Position numbers and translations under genes: made by a program. Of a stretch of 44,207 bases of DNA, positions 34,138-42,050 are shown piece by piece. Below the pieces are notes generated by a model that saw only the letters and a list, made by a program, of their open reading frames with translations, was not told where the DNA came from and searched no databases. Positions within the stretch are counted from its first letter, which is position 1, and each line of letters begins with the position of its first letter. Origin of the DNA: an uncultured Colwellia sp. (GTDB lineage: Bacteria; Pseudomonadota; Gammaproteobacteria; Enterobacterales; Alteromonadaceae); contig CAJXWZ010000039.1 in the NCBI GenBank assembly GCA_913062815.1, forward strand, positions 1-44,207, read 5' to 3'.

Positions 34138-34192
34138 ACGACGATACAACGAAACTATAACGACAATCATACGACACTTTAGCGACATTCGT
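34138..34192. promoter_or_regulatory. Five 11-bp direct repeats (ACGACAnTnnA) upstream of the XRE-DUF4177 gene
   Basis: Units begin at 34138, 34149, 34160, 34171 and 34182 with ACGAC, ACGAA, ACGAC, ACGAC and GCGAC. On the minus strand, in the direction of the XRE gene, they read TGTCGC, TGTCGT, TGTCGT, TTTCGT and CGTCGT, one helical turn apart. The array ends next to a possible -35, with GATAAT (34115-34110) as -10. The layout resembles PhoB/OmpR-type boxes. Confidence 0.65.
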
Positions 34193-34302
34193 TGGAATTA
34201 GTGTTTTAAATAACATTAAAGAGACTGATATTCAGTTTGCTATCGTGTGGAACCAAGTGGAGCCGAACAATTTATTTAATCAGTTAAGCTTATTGTGGCT
34301 GC

Positions 34303-36570
34303 TTAGTTAAGCCCTGCTAACACTTGTGCACGATTTTTGTTCAGGAAAGTTTGATAGGCTTCGTCGCCAAGACCAACGTCGATGAATAATTGTTTCATAA
34401 TGGCCTCTGGGTATAAGTAAGCATTATAATCAGGCAACCAGCCGTTATTCATCATACTGAGTATCATGGTTTTGGCTTTTTCTTTGTGCTGTCGAAATAA
34501 CAGCCAGCGCGCATAATAGATGTCTTGCCTGGTATTCCCTTGGTCAAAACTGTTATCAAGTTGATGAGCCAAGTCGCTAACTAATTGCATGCTACCTCGC
34601 CTGGCCTGTAATTGGACAAAATAGGTCAGTAAATTGCGATTTTTAGCGGTCACGGTTATTTCACCTTGCGTCGCTGGATTGAGAATATGCTTAGCAAGCT
34701 CAGGCTGTAGTCGTAAAAATTCCTTGTAGGCTTTTTCATCATCTCCCATTAATTCAAGCGCCAATAGATAGCCGCCGGCATAGCGAGCATTGTCTTGATG
34801 TATAGCTATACGTTGCTCGATAAAGGCAATAACATCTCGATAACTCCCTTGAGCGGCAGCCAAGGAGGTTTGAATAAACAGTTTAAATGATGGATTGACC
34901 TGTTGGTCTTGTAATAGCGTCAGTGTTTTAGCAACCGCAGTATGTTTTCCTAACGCCAGCTCTATCTGCGCCTGAGTTAGTTGATAAGAGCGTTGTTTGT
35001 GCATAATTGAGGGATGTTTTTTTGCCCATAACAAAAACGCACGAGCTCGGTCGATTGTCAGCGGCAAAAAGTCCAGCTCTTCAATCGCCCGGTTAGTGTA
35101 ATCAAGTTGTAAGTCTAACGCCCGGCGGTAGTAAAATCTTGCTTGCTTTTTTTTCCCTGCATTGAGGTAGGCATAAGCTAGGCTACGATTGATCATCGGT
35201 GACATAGGCGCTAACTCATAAGCCGTTTTGGTCATGCTTAGCCCTTGCTTGTAATTTCCCATTCTACGATTCAGCTCGGCGTACCACATATAAGAAAAAG
35301 GGTAATTTGGTGCCAGCTTTATGGCTTTTTCAAACAATTTTCCGGCCTGGATTTTTTTACCTTGGCTACTCAGTAGCATGGCCTGTGCCGCTATTGCCTG
35401 ACCAAGTTCTGGTTGCTGTGCTAGCGCTTGTTGCAACAATGGGCGGCATTTTTTTAACGCTTGTTTAAGTGACCAGTCGGCATAAATATGCAAAGAATGA
35501 TAGGTATCGCAAAGGCCAACTGCCGCTAGGGGGAATAATGCTTGTTGCTGTTGCATCTCTTCATAAACCGATTTGGCTCGATAAAGTGCCGGGCCATTAC
35601 GTTGCTGCCACAAATGACGAGCCCGTAAGTATTGATCGAAACTGCGATTATCTATCAGCGCCGAATTGAAAGCGGGTAAGGTTTGTTGTCGCTTAAACAG
35701 CCCTAGCAAGGTTGCCACGATTGTATCTTGCAGGGCAAATAAATCATCAACTTCGCCATTAAAAACCTTGGCCCAAATCACATCTTGGCTATCAACCTGG
35801 ATCAATTGCAGAAAAACTCGAATGCTGTTGTTTTGCTTATGAATCCTGCCTTTTATCACAGCTTGAGTGCTGGGCGACGACGCTGTTTTACTTAAGGAAA
35901 CAACACGCATTTGTTGAATTTGCATTAATTGAGTGAGCAAAACATCGTTTAACGCATCGAGCTTTGCGGCCTGGCCAAGGTTCTCAGTACTTAAACGCTG
36001 TAATGAGATAGAGTTAATCTGCGCGATACTAAGCAGGTTTGGTTGCTGTTCAGGCTCTTGCCATGGTTTAGTAATACGCAAGACACTGATGACAAGTACA
36101 ACAAACATCGCCATAAACAATGCAACAAGCCAAAAGCGCCACATCGTTAGCCAATTTTTTCTTAGCGTACTAGCGCTAAGCTGCGTTACATCTTGAGCAG
36201 AAGTGTTCTTGATGTTTATAAGATTTTTTGTTTGATTTGTTAATGTTGGCAGCATTTGTACTTGTGCAATAAGGCGATAGCCCTTGCCGGAAACTCGCTG
36301 AATATAAGTAGGCTCAGCCGCTGTATCACCTAATGCTTTGCGTAATTGTGCTATGGCCTGATAAACAGAGCTATCGCTTACCACTTGTTGTTGCCAAACC
36401 CTTTCCATCAGTGTTTCCAAGTTGAGGGGCTCACCTTCACCTTCAACCAAAACAAGCAATATCGCCATTACCTTAGGCACAAGAATGGTTTCATTTTCCG
36501 CGCAGGAAATTTTATTTAGCTCGGGCTCAACCTTCCACTGCCCGACCATAAAGGCCTTATTGTTATCCAA
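34303..36570 (-). CDS. CadC/ToxR-like membrane regulator with TPR-rich periplasmic domain
   Basis: 755 residues. N-terminal OmpR-type winged helix (~5-105, with YIQRVSGKGYRL as C-terminal hairpin), one transmembrane helix (~144-165), then a periplasmic segment with a SARP/adenylate-cyclase-associated-like beta region (~190-300) and a long TPR-like helical array (~330-755). It is a one-component signal transducer that binds DNA while in the membrane. Base composition is richer in G+C than its neighbours (about 45-53 percent on sampled lines, against about 37), a hint of different origin. Divergent from the unknown exported protein at 36752. Confidence 0.87.
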   Translation of the reverse strand: MDNNKAFMVGQWKVEPELNKISCAENETILVPKVMAILLVLVEGEGEPLNLETLMERVWQQQVVSDSSVYQAIAQLRKALGDTAAEPTYIQRVSGKGYRLIAQVQMLPTLTNQTKNLINIKNTSAQDVTQLSASTLRKNWLTMWRFWLVALFMAMFVVLVISVLRITKPWQEPEQQPNLLSIAQINSISLQRLSTENLGQAAKLDALNDVLLTQLMQIQQMRVVSLSKTASSPSTQAVIKGRIHKQNNSIRVFLQLIQVDSQDVIWAKVFNGEVDDLFALQDTIVATLLGLFKRQQTLPAFNSALIDNRSFDQYLRARHLWQQRNGPALYRAKSVYEEMQQQQALFPLAAVGLCDTYHSLHIYADWSLKQALKKCRPLLQQALAQQPELGQAIAAQAMLLSSQGKKIQAGKLFEKAIKLAPNYPFSYMWYAELNRRMGNYKQGLSMTKTAYELAPMSPMINRSLAYAYLNAGKKKQARFYYRRALDLQLDYTNRAIEELDFLPLTIDRARAFLLWAKKHPSIMHKQRSYQLTQAQIELALGKHTAVAKTLTLLQDQQVNPSFKLFIQTSLAAAQGSYRDVIAFIEQRIAIHQDNARYAGGYLLALELMGDDEKAYKEFLRLQPELAKHILNPATQGEITVTAKNRNLLTYFVQLQARRGSMQLVSDLAHQLDNSFDQGNTRQDIYYARWLLFRQHKEKAKTMILSMMNNGWLPDYNAYLYPEAIMKQLFIDVGLGDEAYQTFLNKNRAQVLAGLN

Positions 36571-36572
36571 AA

Positions 36573-36637
36573 ATATATTCCACCGCGAAAACTGAATATA
36601 TTCTAACAGATATAGTACGATTTCGAACTATTCTAAC
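36573..36637. repeat. AT-rich direct repeats in the divergent regulator/exported-protein region
   Basis: ATATATTC at 36573-36580 and 36596-36603; TATTCTAAC at 36599-36607 and 36629-36637 (30-base period). They are adjacent to the regulator start and may be its binding sites. Confidence 0.4.
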
Positions 36638-36751
36638 TAGTTGTTTTTATTACATTCAAAAAACTTTTAGAAATGTTTTAGCTAAGTTTTAAGCATTTTT
36701 TGTCTGTCAAAGGCAATATCCCTTTAGCCAAATACAACACAGAGAAAAACG

Positions 36752-37489
36752 ATGATAATGATCAAAAACAAATCAGGATTAAAACAACGCTTATTCGCCA
36801 TGAGTTGTATGCTGCTTATCTTTTGTAGTCAGATCAAGGCTGATGAAATAGCCAAGTTGACGGCAAAAGAAAAAGCTTCTTGGGATAACGCTTATAATAG
36901 TTCAACAAAAGAGAGGTTCATTCCGGTAGAGCTTTTTACCGGAATAAAGTGGGATGGGAAACATGAATTAATACTAAAGGAGGCTGTTACCTCCGCCTCT
37001 GCCTGTGACCCTGTCATTGAAAAACGATGCACTATTTTTGACATTACGGGCCCATTTAAAACAGAAAAAAATGACACAAAAATTGAATGGGTTGGTAATG
37101 AAATCCCTTATTATCGAAGAACATTTAGTACCAGACGTATGGGGGCGGTTGAGTCTCTTTTTACCATTAATAATTCAAAAGATGGACTAGTGAGAATTTA
37201 TGATAAGCGAAAACAGTGGGGTGCCAGAACTTATGATGGGTTAGGAAGTAAATTCCCCCTTGGTTACTGGAAGCAAGGTGAAGTACGTACTTACCCCTCA
37301 CGTAGACCAACAAGAATCGAAATTATAGAACTAGATGGACCGAATCACTGTCTTACTTTTCGATGGGTAATAGGTAAGGGAGAGCATAGAAACATGGATA
37401 ATAATTATACTTTTTGTCCTGAACGCGGCTTTACATATTTTAGTCACAACAATGAGGGCCCTGATACGAAGAAACATAAGCCTATATAA
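36752..37489 (+). CDS. Exported protein of unknown function
   Basis: 245 residues; signal peptide about 1-31 (SQIKADE). I do not recognise the family. The mature protein is basic with many aromatic residues, contains Cys pairs (CDPVIEKRC, and C further on in NHCLTFRW and YTFCPE), and repeated Gly/Trp turns such as LGYWKQGEVRTYPSRRPTRIEIIELDGP, which look like a beta-rich fold. AGAG sits a few bases before ATG 36752; another ATG is two codons on. Divergent from the CadC-like gene (181-base gap), so it may be its target. Confidence 0.7.
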   Translation: MIMIKNKSGLKQRLFAMSCMLLIFCSQIKADEIAKLTAKEKASWDNAYNSSTKERFIPVELFTGIKWDGKHELILKEAVTSASACDPVIEKRCTIFDITGPFKTEKNDTKIEWVGNEIPYYRRTFSTRRMGAVESLFTINNSKDGLVRIYDKRKQWGARTYDGLGSKFPLGYWKQGEVRTYPSRRPTRIEIIELDGPNHCLTFRWVIGKGEHRNMDNNYTFCPERGFTYFSHNNEGPDTKKHKPI

Positions 37490-37897
37490 ATTCTAATGCA
37501 GAGGCATAGTTCAATGGTAACTAGTATGTTGATTTCTTCTCATTTGGTAAGGCATGTCTCATTGTTTGAAGAGCCATAAACACTCATATGGCTCTTCGCA
37601 CATAGTAAAAACTCTTGAGTCGTATCTTTTAGGCTGAAGTTACACTTTGAAAACATGATTGACATTTTTGAATCAAAATAGCTAAGGAAATGACAACGAA
37701 ACTTCACAAATCACTAGGGGCAACTAAGAGCACAAAGGCGATCTAAACAAGTAGCAATACTTGTTGACCATTTCGTTTCAAACTCTAGCCATCGTTCATA
37801 TCTATAGGTTATGTCATTATGCAGATATTTATACAATGTAGATGGAGGGGGAGGTGCAACATTAAGTAAATACTATTTTTATATAAACACACAATGT
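37490..37897. other. Gene-free stretch with a hairpin
   Basis: About 410 bases between convergent stops. It contains GAAGAGCCATA (37568-37578) pairing with TATGGCTCTTC (37587-37597), an 11-bp stem with an 8-base loop and no T-tract, which could end transcription or be an RNA 3' structure. A stretch at 37498-37520 resembles the 5' end of a tRNA (acceptor plus D-loop-like) but the rest of a tRNA is absent. Confidence 0.5.
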
Positions 37898-38863
37898 CTA
37901 GTTTTCAGGCAAATATAATGTGCCGTTTGCTCTAATTATTTCTAACCAGTGTTCAGACATTGCAAATGCACCATCAATTTCAACTGACGTTAACTGCTGA
38001 TGCATCCTTTGTTGAAACCACGAAAACTTATTATACGTTTTGTTGCTTTGAGTAAGTTCAAGGATTAATTGATTAAATGCGAAGGATTTAACATAACCAT
38101 GCTCGCCATAGTTTTGCGAATAGTTCATATTAGACAGACTAATTAATGCCTTGATACTACCGTTTTGAGCCGCTTGCTCTAAAAACCCGATTTTCTTTTC
38201 AATAAAGTTGTCGCGCATTTTCACAAATTCGTCTCTTTCAAGGTTTTTGTAACCTTGCGATTCCATAAAAAACTCAGGGGTAATACTACCAATATTTTCC
38301 TGTGCAGCTACGTAGCCATTAACTGCAGCAGTTTCTGAGTAACGATAAAATTGGTTTCGTTGCCTTTGTGTAATACCTGAACAATACTCGTATTTTTTTG
38401 TAATATTAGCCACAGCTAGTTCGTTATCGCTAAATTCGTAGACTTGCTCTAATTTCAGCTCAAGCGCACTGTCATCTACGGGGCTGTGGTAACAATACCT
38501 AAGGTTCATAGCAAGTACATAGTTTGCCTCGTTATCTCCATTTTCTGCGGCGAATTTAAGTCTTTCGAGTTGCTCTACTAGCTTTCCATCAAATTTCCAG
38601 TCTGGTCTATGAATAACAACTAATTGACCATTTTTCTCCCTTGTTCCTTCTATAATAGCCTTCGGCTCTGAAATGTTTGTAGGATTGACTGTGATTGCTT
38701 CTGCCTTGACTGTAGTTTTGAGGGAGTGATTAGTTAAATTAGTAAGTGCAATATTTGAAGAGTCGGCTACTGCTGGACTATCAGTCAAGTTTAAGAGATA
38801 TGTGGTTAAGCAAGCGATCAAAATTATTAATAAGACCGACATCTTAATTTTGCCTTGAGTCAT
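37898..38863 (-). CDS. Membrane-anchored Sel1-like protein
   Basis: 321 residues from ATG 38863 (preceded by AAGGA); ATG 38842 (preceded by AAGG) is also plausible. A hydrophobic segment near the N-terminus (LLIILIACLTTYLL) serves as signal anchor. The rest includes Sel1-like/TPR-like helices such as LKFAAENGDNEANYVLAMNLRYCY and FLEQAAQNGSIKALISLSNMNY, in which Gly and Ala spacings match Sel1 repeats, but the number of full repeats is low. Function unknown; probably mediates protein contacts in the periplasm. Confidence 0.7.
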   Translation of the reverse strand: MTQGKIKMSVLLIILIACLTTYLLNLTDSPAVADSSNIALTNLTNHSLKTTVKAEAITVNPTNISEPKAIIEGTREKNGQLVVIHRPDWKFDGKLVEQLERLKFAAENGDNEANYVLAMNLRYCYHSPVDDSALELKLEQVYEFSDNELAVANITKKYEYCSGITQRQRNQFYRYSETAAVNGYVAAQENIGSITPEFFMESQGYKNLERDEFVKMRDNFIEKKIGFLEQAAQNGSIKALISLSNMNYSQNYGEHGYVKSFAFNQLILELTQSNKTYNKFSWFQQRMHQQLTSVEIDGAFAMSEHWLEIIRANGTLYLPEN

Positions 38864-39019
38864 GAAGTTTTGTGTCCTTACATCAGTTCCGTATTTAAGT
38901 CTAAGTATCGGGATCAAGATACATTGTAATTGAGCTATTTCACAATGAACTTAAAACAGTAAAAAGCTAGCTTTTCTGAAGTTATAATTTTAACGTTGAT
39001 TCGCATGTCTTTGCATAAT

Positions 39020-40012
39020 TTATTTAAATCTTTTGCGATACTCTGACGGTGTTAAGCTTGTATGTTTTTTAAAAATACGTCTAAAGTAACTAATGTTCTC
39101 ATAGCCTGATTCTAAAGATATATCTTCAAAAGAGAGTTGGGTATTGATCAATGATTTTTTAGCAAAGTCAATTCTTAGAAGTTGTAAGTAGCCATTGACT
39201 GACTCGCCCGTAGCCGATTTAAAGCGCCGATTAAATTGCCTGATACTCATACTTACACTTTCTGCTAAGTCGTCAATATTAATTTTTTCATTAAAGTTTT
39301 TTTCCATAAAACTTTGTGAAGATAATATTATACTGTCGCTGTGGTTTTTTTCTGGAATAAACATAGCGAATGGGGATTGAGAAATACAATCTAAATCAAC
39401 CATAGTACAGCGAGAGCTTTGTAAGGCTATTTCACGCCCCCAATATTTTTCTATGAGATAAAGCGATAAGTTTAAATCGGCTGAAATACCACCACCGCAA
39501 AATAAACGCCCTTCATCCGTTACCAAAAGATCAGTTCTTAATCTCACCTTTGGAAAACGCAATGCAAATTGTTTTGCTAATCCCCAGTGAGTTGTAGCAG
39601 ATTTACCATCAAGTAAACCTGTCGCCGCCAATGTAAAAGCGCCACCACAAACACTTGCTAAGTCAGCACCATTTTCGTATTTGTTCTTTAGCCACGCTAC
39701 ACGAGCAATATGGTCTTTGTCTTCGGGATTAAATAAAAAGCCTTGGGAAGGGATAATGATCAAATCAACATGTTTGATATCGTGCATGTCACATGTTGGA
39801 AATATAGGGATTTTATTAACGGTATTTACTGGCTTTCCATCAGCGGTAACAATTTTAACATCAAAAAGCGGGGATGGTTGTTGGCCCATCGTGACATTCC
39901 ATAGAACACCTGCTTGCAAAAACATATCCATTGGAGACGCGATAGTTGACAGAATTGAATTTTCTGAAGCCAAAATGACCACATGAATTATTTGTTTGTC
40001 TACCAATGTCAC
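39020..40012 (-). CDS. GlxA-type regulator (DJ-1/PfpI domain + AraC HTH)
   Basis: 330 residues. The N-terminal half is a DJ-1/PfpI class I amidotransferase-like domain with the nucleophile-elbow Cys C122 in ASVCGGAFTLAATG and an upstream beta strand DLIIIPSQGF. The C-terminal half is an AraC domain (MSIRQFNRRFKSATGESVNGYLQLLR, and SGYENISYFRRIFKKHTSLTPSEYRKRF). The reading frame lacks an ATG at the 5' end; it starts at GTG 40012 or TTG 40006, close to AGGAAG. Divergent from a small ORF, a GST and a MAPEG gene, and near a 33-bp element that recurs upstream of the TonB-C gene. Confidence 0.9.
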   Translation of the reverse strand: MTLVDKQIIHVVILASENSILSTIASPMDMFLQAGVLWNVTMGQQPSPLFDVKIVTADGKPVNTVNKIPIFPTCDMHDIKHVDLIIIPSQGFLFNPEDKDHIARVAWLKNKYENGADLASVCGGAFTLAATGLLDGKSATTHWGLAKQFALRFPKVRLRTDLLVTDEGRLFCGGGISADLNLSLYLIEKYWGREIALQSSRCTMVDLDCISQSPFAMFIPEKNHSDSIILSSQSFMEKNFNEKINIDDLAESVSMSIRQFNRRFKSATGESVNGYLQLLRIDFAKKSLINTQLSFEDISLESGYENISYFRRIFKKHTSLTPSEYRKRFK

Positions 40013-40053
40013 TCTTCCTCAATTTATACGTTGTATTAAAAGTCACTATTGAA

Positions 40054-40086
40054 ATGTCCTAATAGGACTCTTTTCGTCCATTCTAG
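40054..40086. promoter_or_regulatory. 33-bp element, copy A (candidate GlxA-type regulator site)
   Basis: Begins ATGTCCTAATAGGAC, contains TCTTTTCGTC (40069-40078), ends AG at 40086. It matches copy B (41525-41557) at 26 of 33 positions. It carries the dyad GTCCTA-A-TAGGAC (40056-40068). It lies between the divergent regulator and the small ORF. Confidence 0.6.
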
Positions 40087-40148
40087 CGCTTATTTGGCAA
40101 GCTTGTATAGATAATAATGATTGCATCAATTTATTCAGGGATAAAACA

Positions 40149-40289
40149 ATGAAGGTTTTTCGGCTAGAGAACAAAGATATTATTCGATCTCTACAACAAA
40201 AGTTTCCTCTTATGGCTAACGACGCAACATCAGTTTTTACTGCTTCACGTTTATCGCGAGACAGTTGGCAAGGCACATCAATTAAATAA
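40149..40289 (+). CDS. Small ORF of 46 residues upstream of the GST gene
   Basis: ATG 40149 has AGGGA (40137-40141) seven bases before it, a strong ribosome site. It encodes a 46-residue polar peptide (MKVFRLENKDIIRSLQ..., with a final stretch rich in Ser/Arg) and ends with TAA at 40287-40289. It shares strand with the GST gene, which begins 29 bases later. I do not recognise it. It may be a real small protein, a leader, or a fragment of a lost gene. Confidence 0.5.
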   Translation: MKVFRLENKDIIRSLQQKFPLMANDATSVFTASRLSRDSWQGTSIK

Positions 40290-40318
40290 TATTTTAACTC
40301 AAAAATGGAGTACTACAC

Positions 40319-40972
40319 ATGAAGTTACATGGCGCAATTATTTCACCAAACGTACGTAAAGTTGTTATTGCATGCATGATTAAGGGCATAGAATTTGATT
40401 CAAATATGATCGTACCAGGTCCAGAACTAAAGCAAGCAGAATTTCTTAAGCTGAACCCTCTAGGCATGATCCCTGTATTAGAGGATGAAGATTTAACTAT
40501 AGGAGACTCTAATATAATTATTCAGTATTTGGATGAAAAATATCCAGATAGGCCACTATTGCCTGCTGAAGTTAATGACAGGGCTAAAGTTCGCTGGTTA
40601 TCTGAGTATGCTGGAAGCGCATTATTTCCATGTTGCGGAAGCATGTTTAGAGAGGTTTTTGTCAACCCTAATTACTTCAAACAAACCACCAATCAACAGG
40701 TTGTTGACGATACAGTTAACAACAAATTTCCACCTGTGCTTGATTATTTAGAGTTGCAAATGCCAGAGCAAGGTTTCTTATTTGGTGAGCAACTTACATT
40801 GGCCGACATCAGCATAGTTTCCATGTTTATTACTGCTAGCTATGGTGGCTACCGTGTAGATGAAAAACGTTGGCCGAAGCTAAAAACTTATATAGCGCGA
40901 GCATTAAACTTACCGGTTTTTATCAAATGTTTAGAAACTGAAAAAGCCATGATTAAGATAATCACGGGGTAA
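40319..40972 (+). CDS. Glutathione S-transferase
   Basis: 217 residues. N-terminal thioredoxin-like domain starts KLHGAIISPNVRKVVIACMIKGIEFD, which holds the first beta-alpha-beta unit and the S-P-N turn, then LNPLGMIPVLEDEDLTIGDSNIIIQYLDE with the cis-Pro (IPVL) and the D-S glutathione-binding pair. The C-terminal helical domain contains EQLTLADISIVSMFI. GGAG precedes the ATG. It is the first standard gene of a plus-strand group with the MAPEG gene 80 bases later. Confidence 0.92.
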   Translation: MKLHGAIISPNVRKVVIACMIKGIEFDSNMIVPGPELKQAEFLKLNPLGMIPVLEDEDLTIGDSNIIIQYLDEKYPDRPLLPAEVNDRAKVRWLSEYAGSALFPCCGSMFREVFVNPNYFKQTTNQQVVDDTVNNKFPPVLDYLELQMPEQGFLFGEQLTLADISIVSMFITASYGGYRVDEKRWPKLKTYIARALNLPVFIKCLETEKAMIKIITG

Positions 40973-41052
40973 GTCGTAATTGCCATGGACTAATTTATAA
41001 ACTTCAGTTCATGGCGTTTCATTTTATAACTAACGATAATTGGAGAAATAAC

Positions 41053-41445
41053 ATGTTATCAACTGAAGTTTTCTATTTGGTACTTACTACTGGGCTAACG
41101 GGTGTTATTTGGATTTTTTATATTGGCAACCGGTTATTGGAGCTAGGTACAACAGCGACATTGAATAATCCGGCAGTAGGCCATGAGCCAAAAGCAAAAT
41201 GGGCACAGCGCTTAATCCGTGCACATCAGAACGCAATAGAAAATTTAGTAATATTTGCAATACTTGTGGTTGTCATAGAGCTATCACAATTGAATAACGA
41301 AATAACAGCTTTAGCCACTTTAATATATTTCTATACGCGACTAGCACATGTCATCATTTATACTCTAGGTATTCCAGTTGCGAGAACCTTAGCTTTTATA
41401 GGGGGTTTTGCTTGTCAGGCACTCTTGTTTATTCAAGTGATATAA
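41053..41445 (+). CDS. MAPEG-family membrane protein
   Basis: 130 residues from ATG 41053 (GGAG eight bases before); the open frame starts at 41011 without a ribosome site. Four transmembrane helices. Segment RAHQNAIENLVIF is the MAPEG signature (RxHxNxxEN) that binds glutathione in microsomal GST and leukotriene C4 synthase relatives. Bacterial MAPEG proteins can have GST or peroxidase activity. It follows the soluble GST (80-base gap), so this is probably a soluble plus membrane glutathione module. Confidence 0.88.
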   Translation: MLSTEVFYLVLTTGLTGVIWIFYIGNRLLELGTTATLNNPAVGHEPKAKWAQRLIRAHQNAIENLVIFAILVVVIELSQLNNEITALATLIYFYTRLAHVIIYTLGIPVARTLAFIGGFACQALLFIQVI

Positions 41446-41524
41446 ATTTTGATAGCAAGTACAGCTTTAACTATTGAGATAGATATATTCGCTATTGATA
41501 CCTGTTTGAACTTATCCAATCAAC

Positions 41525-41557
41525 ATGTCCTAAATGGTATCTTTTCGTCTATTTCAG
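41525..41557. promoter_or_regulatory. 33-bp element, copy B
   Basis: ATGTCCTAA (41525-41533), TCTTTTCGTC (41540-41549), ending AG at 41557. 26 of 33 positions are the same as copy A (40054-40086); the spacing of both conserved blocks is identical. It lies 103 bases upstream of the TonB-C gene. Confidence 0.6.
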
Positions 41558-41660
41558 ACCTTAATGCTCAGCTTAATCAATAGTAAAATATTCTACGTCA
41601 AAAGCATTTTTAAAACTTTAAATAGACAACGTTATCGAAAACTACCAAAGGAATTTTATT

Positions 41661-42050
41661 ATGCACATTTTCAACAAATTAATTAATATACTAATTACCT
41701 GTTTTATTCTAGTTCAAGGAACTTTAGCCGTTGCAGCAACCACACAAGAAACCAAGTTGCATCATAGGGCTTTTACCAAAGAGCTAATAGATATTGTTAA
41801 GTCACAAATACACTACCCATCATTCGCAGTAGACTACGGTATTGAGGGGGATATTACTATACAAGTTAAGATTGACGAAGAGGGTAATCTTATTGCAAAG
41901 AAACTTACACAACGTTCTGGCTCAGGGCAACTTGATCGTGCTGTAATGAGAAAGATAGATAAGATTCAATCTTTCAAAAGAATTCCGAAGGAACTAAAAC
42001 TGAAAGAATTCGATTTTGAAGTGCCATTGACTTTTCTTTTGCTAGAGTAA
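41661..42050 (+). CDS. Exported TonB C-terminal domain protein
   Basis: 129 residues with an N-terminal signal peptide (cleavage after AVAA, ~26). The mature portion is a single TonB_C domain: YPSFAVDYGIEGDITIQVKIDEEGNLIAKKLTQRSG and LDRAVMRKI, the core of TonB-type energy transducers. It has no proline-rich spacer, so it is not a standard TonB. Such stand-alone exported domains are of unclear function. ATG 41661 follows AAAGGAAT at a good distance. A copy of the 33-bp element lies upstream, linking it to the GlxA-type regulator group by inference. Confidence 0.83.
   Translation: MHIFNKLINILITCFILVQGTLAVAATTQETKLHHRAFTKELIDIVKSQIHYPSFAVDYGIEGDITIQVKIDEEGNLIAKKLTQRSGSGQLDRAVMRKIDKIQSFKRIPKELKLKEFDFEVPLTFLLLE

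Noticed and set aside
37498..37520. tRNA 5'-end-like stretch (similar to the start of tRNA-Trp or tRNA-Gly, with TAGTTCAATGGTA)
   Set aside because: No anticodon stem, T-arm or acceptor 3' strand follows, so it is not a tRNA. It may be chance or a fragment left by an integration event, but no integrase or second copy is in the window.
40046..40276. Minus-strand reading frame of 76 residues between the GlxA-type regulator and the GST gene
   Set aside because: It is antisense to the small plus-strand ORF with a good ribosome site and to the candidate operator, and has no ribosome site of its own.
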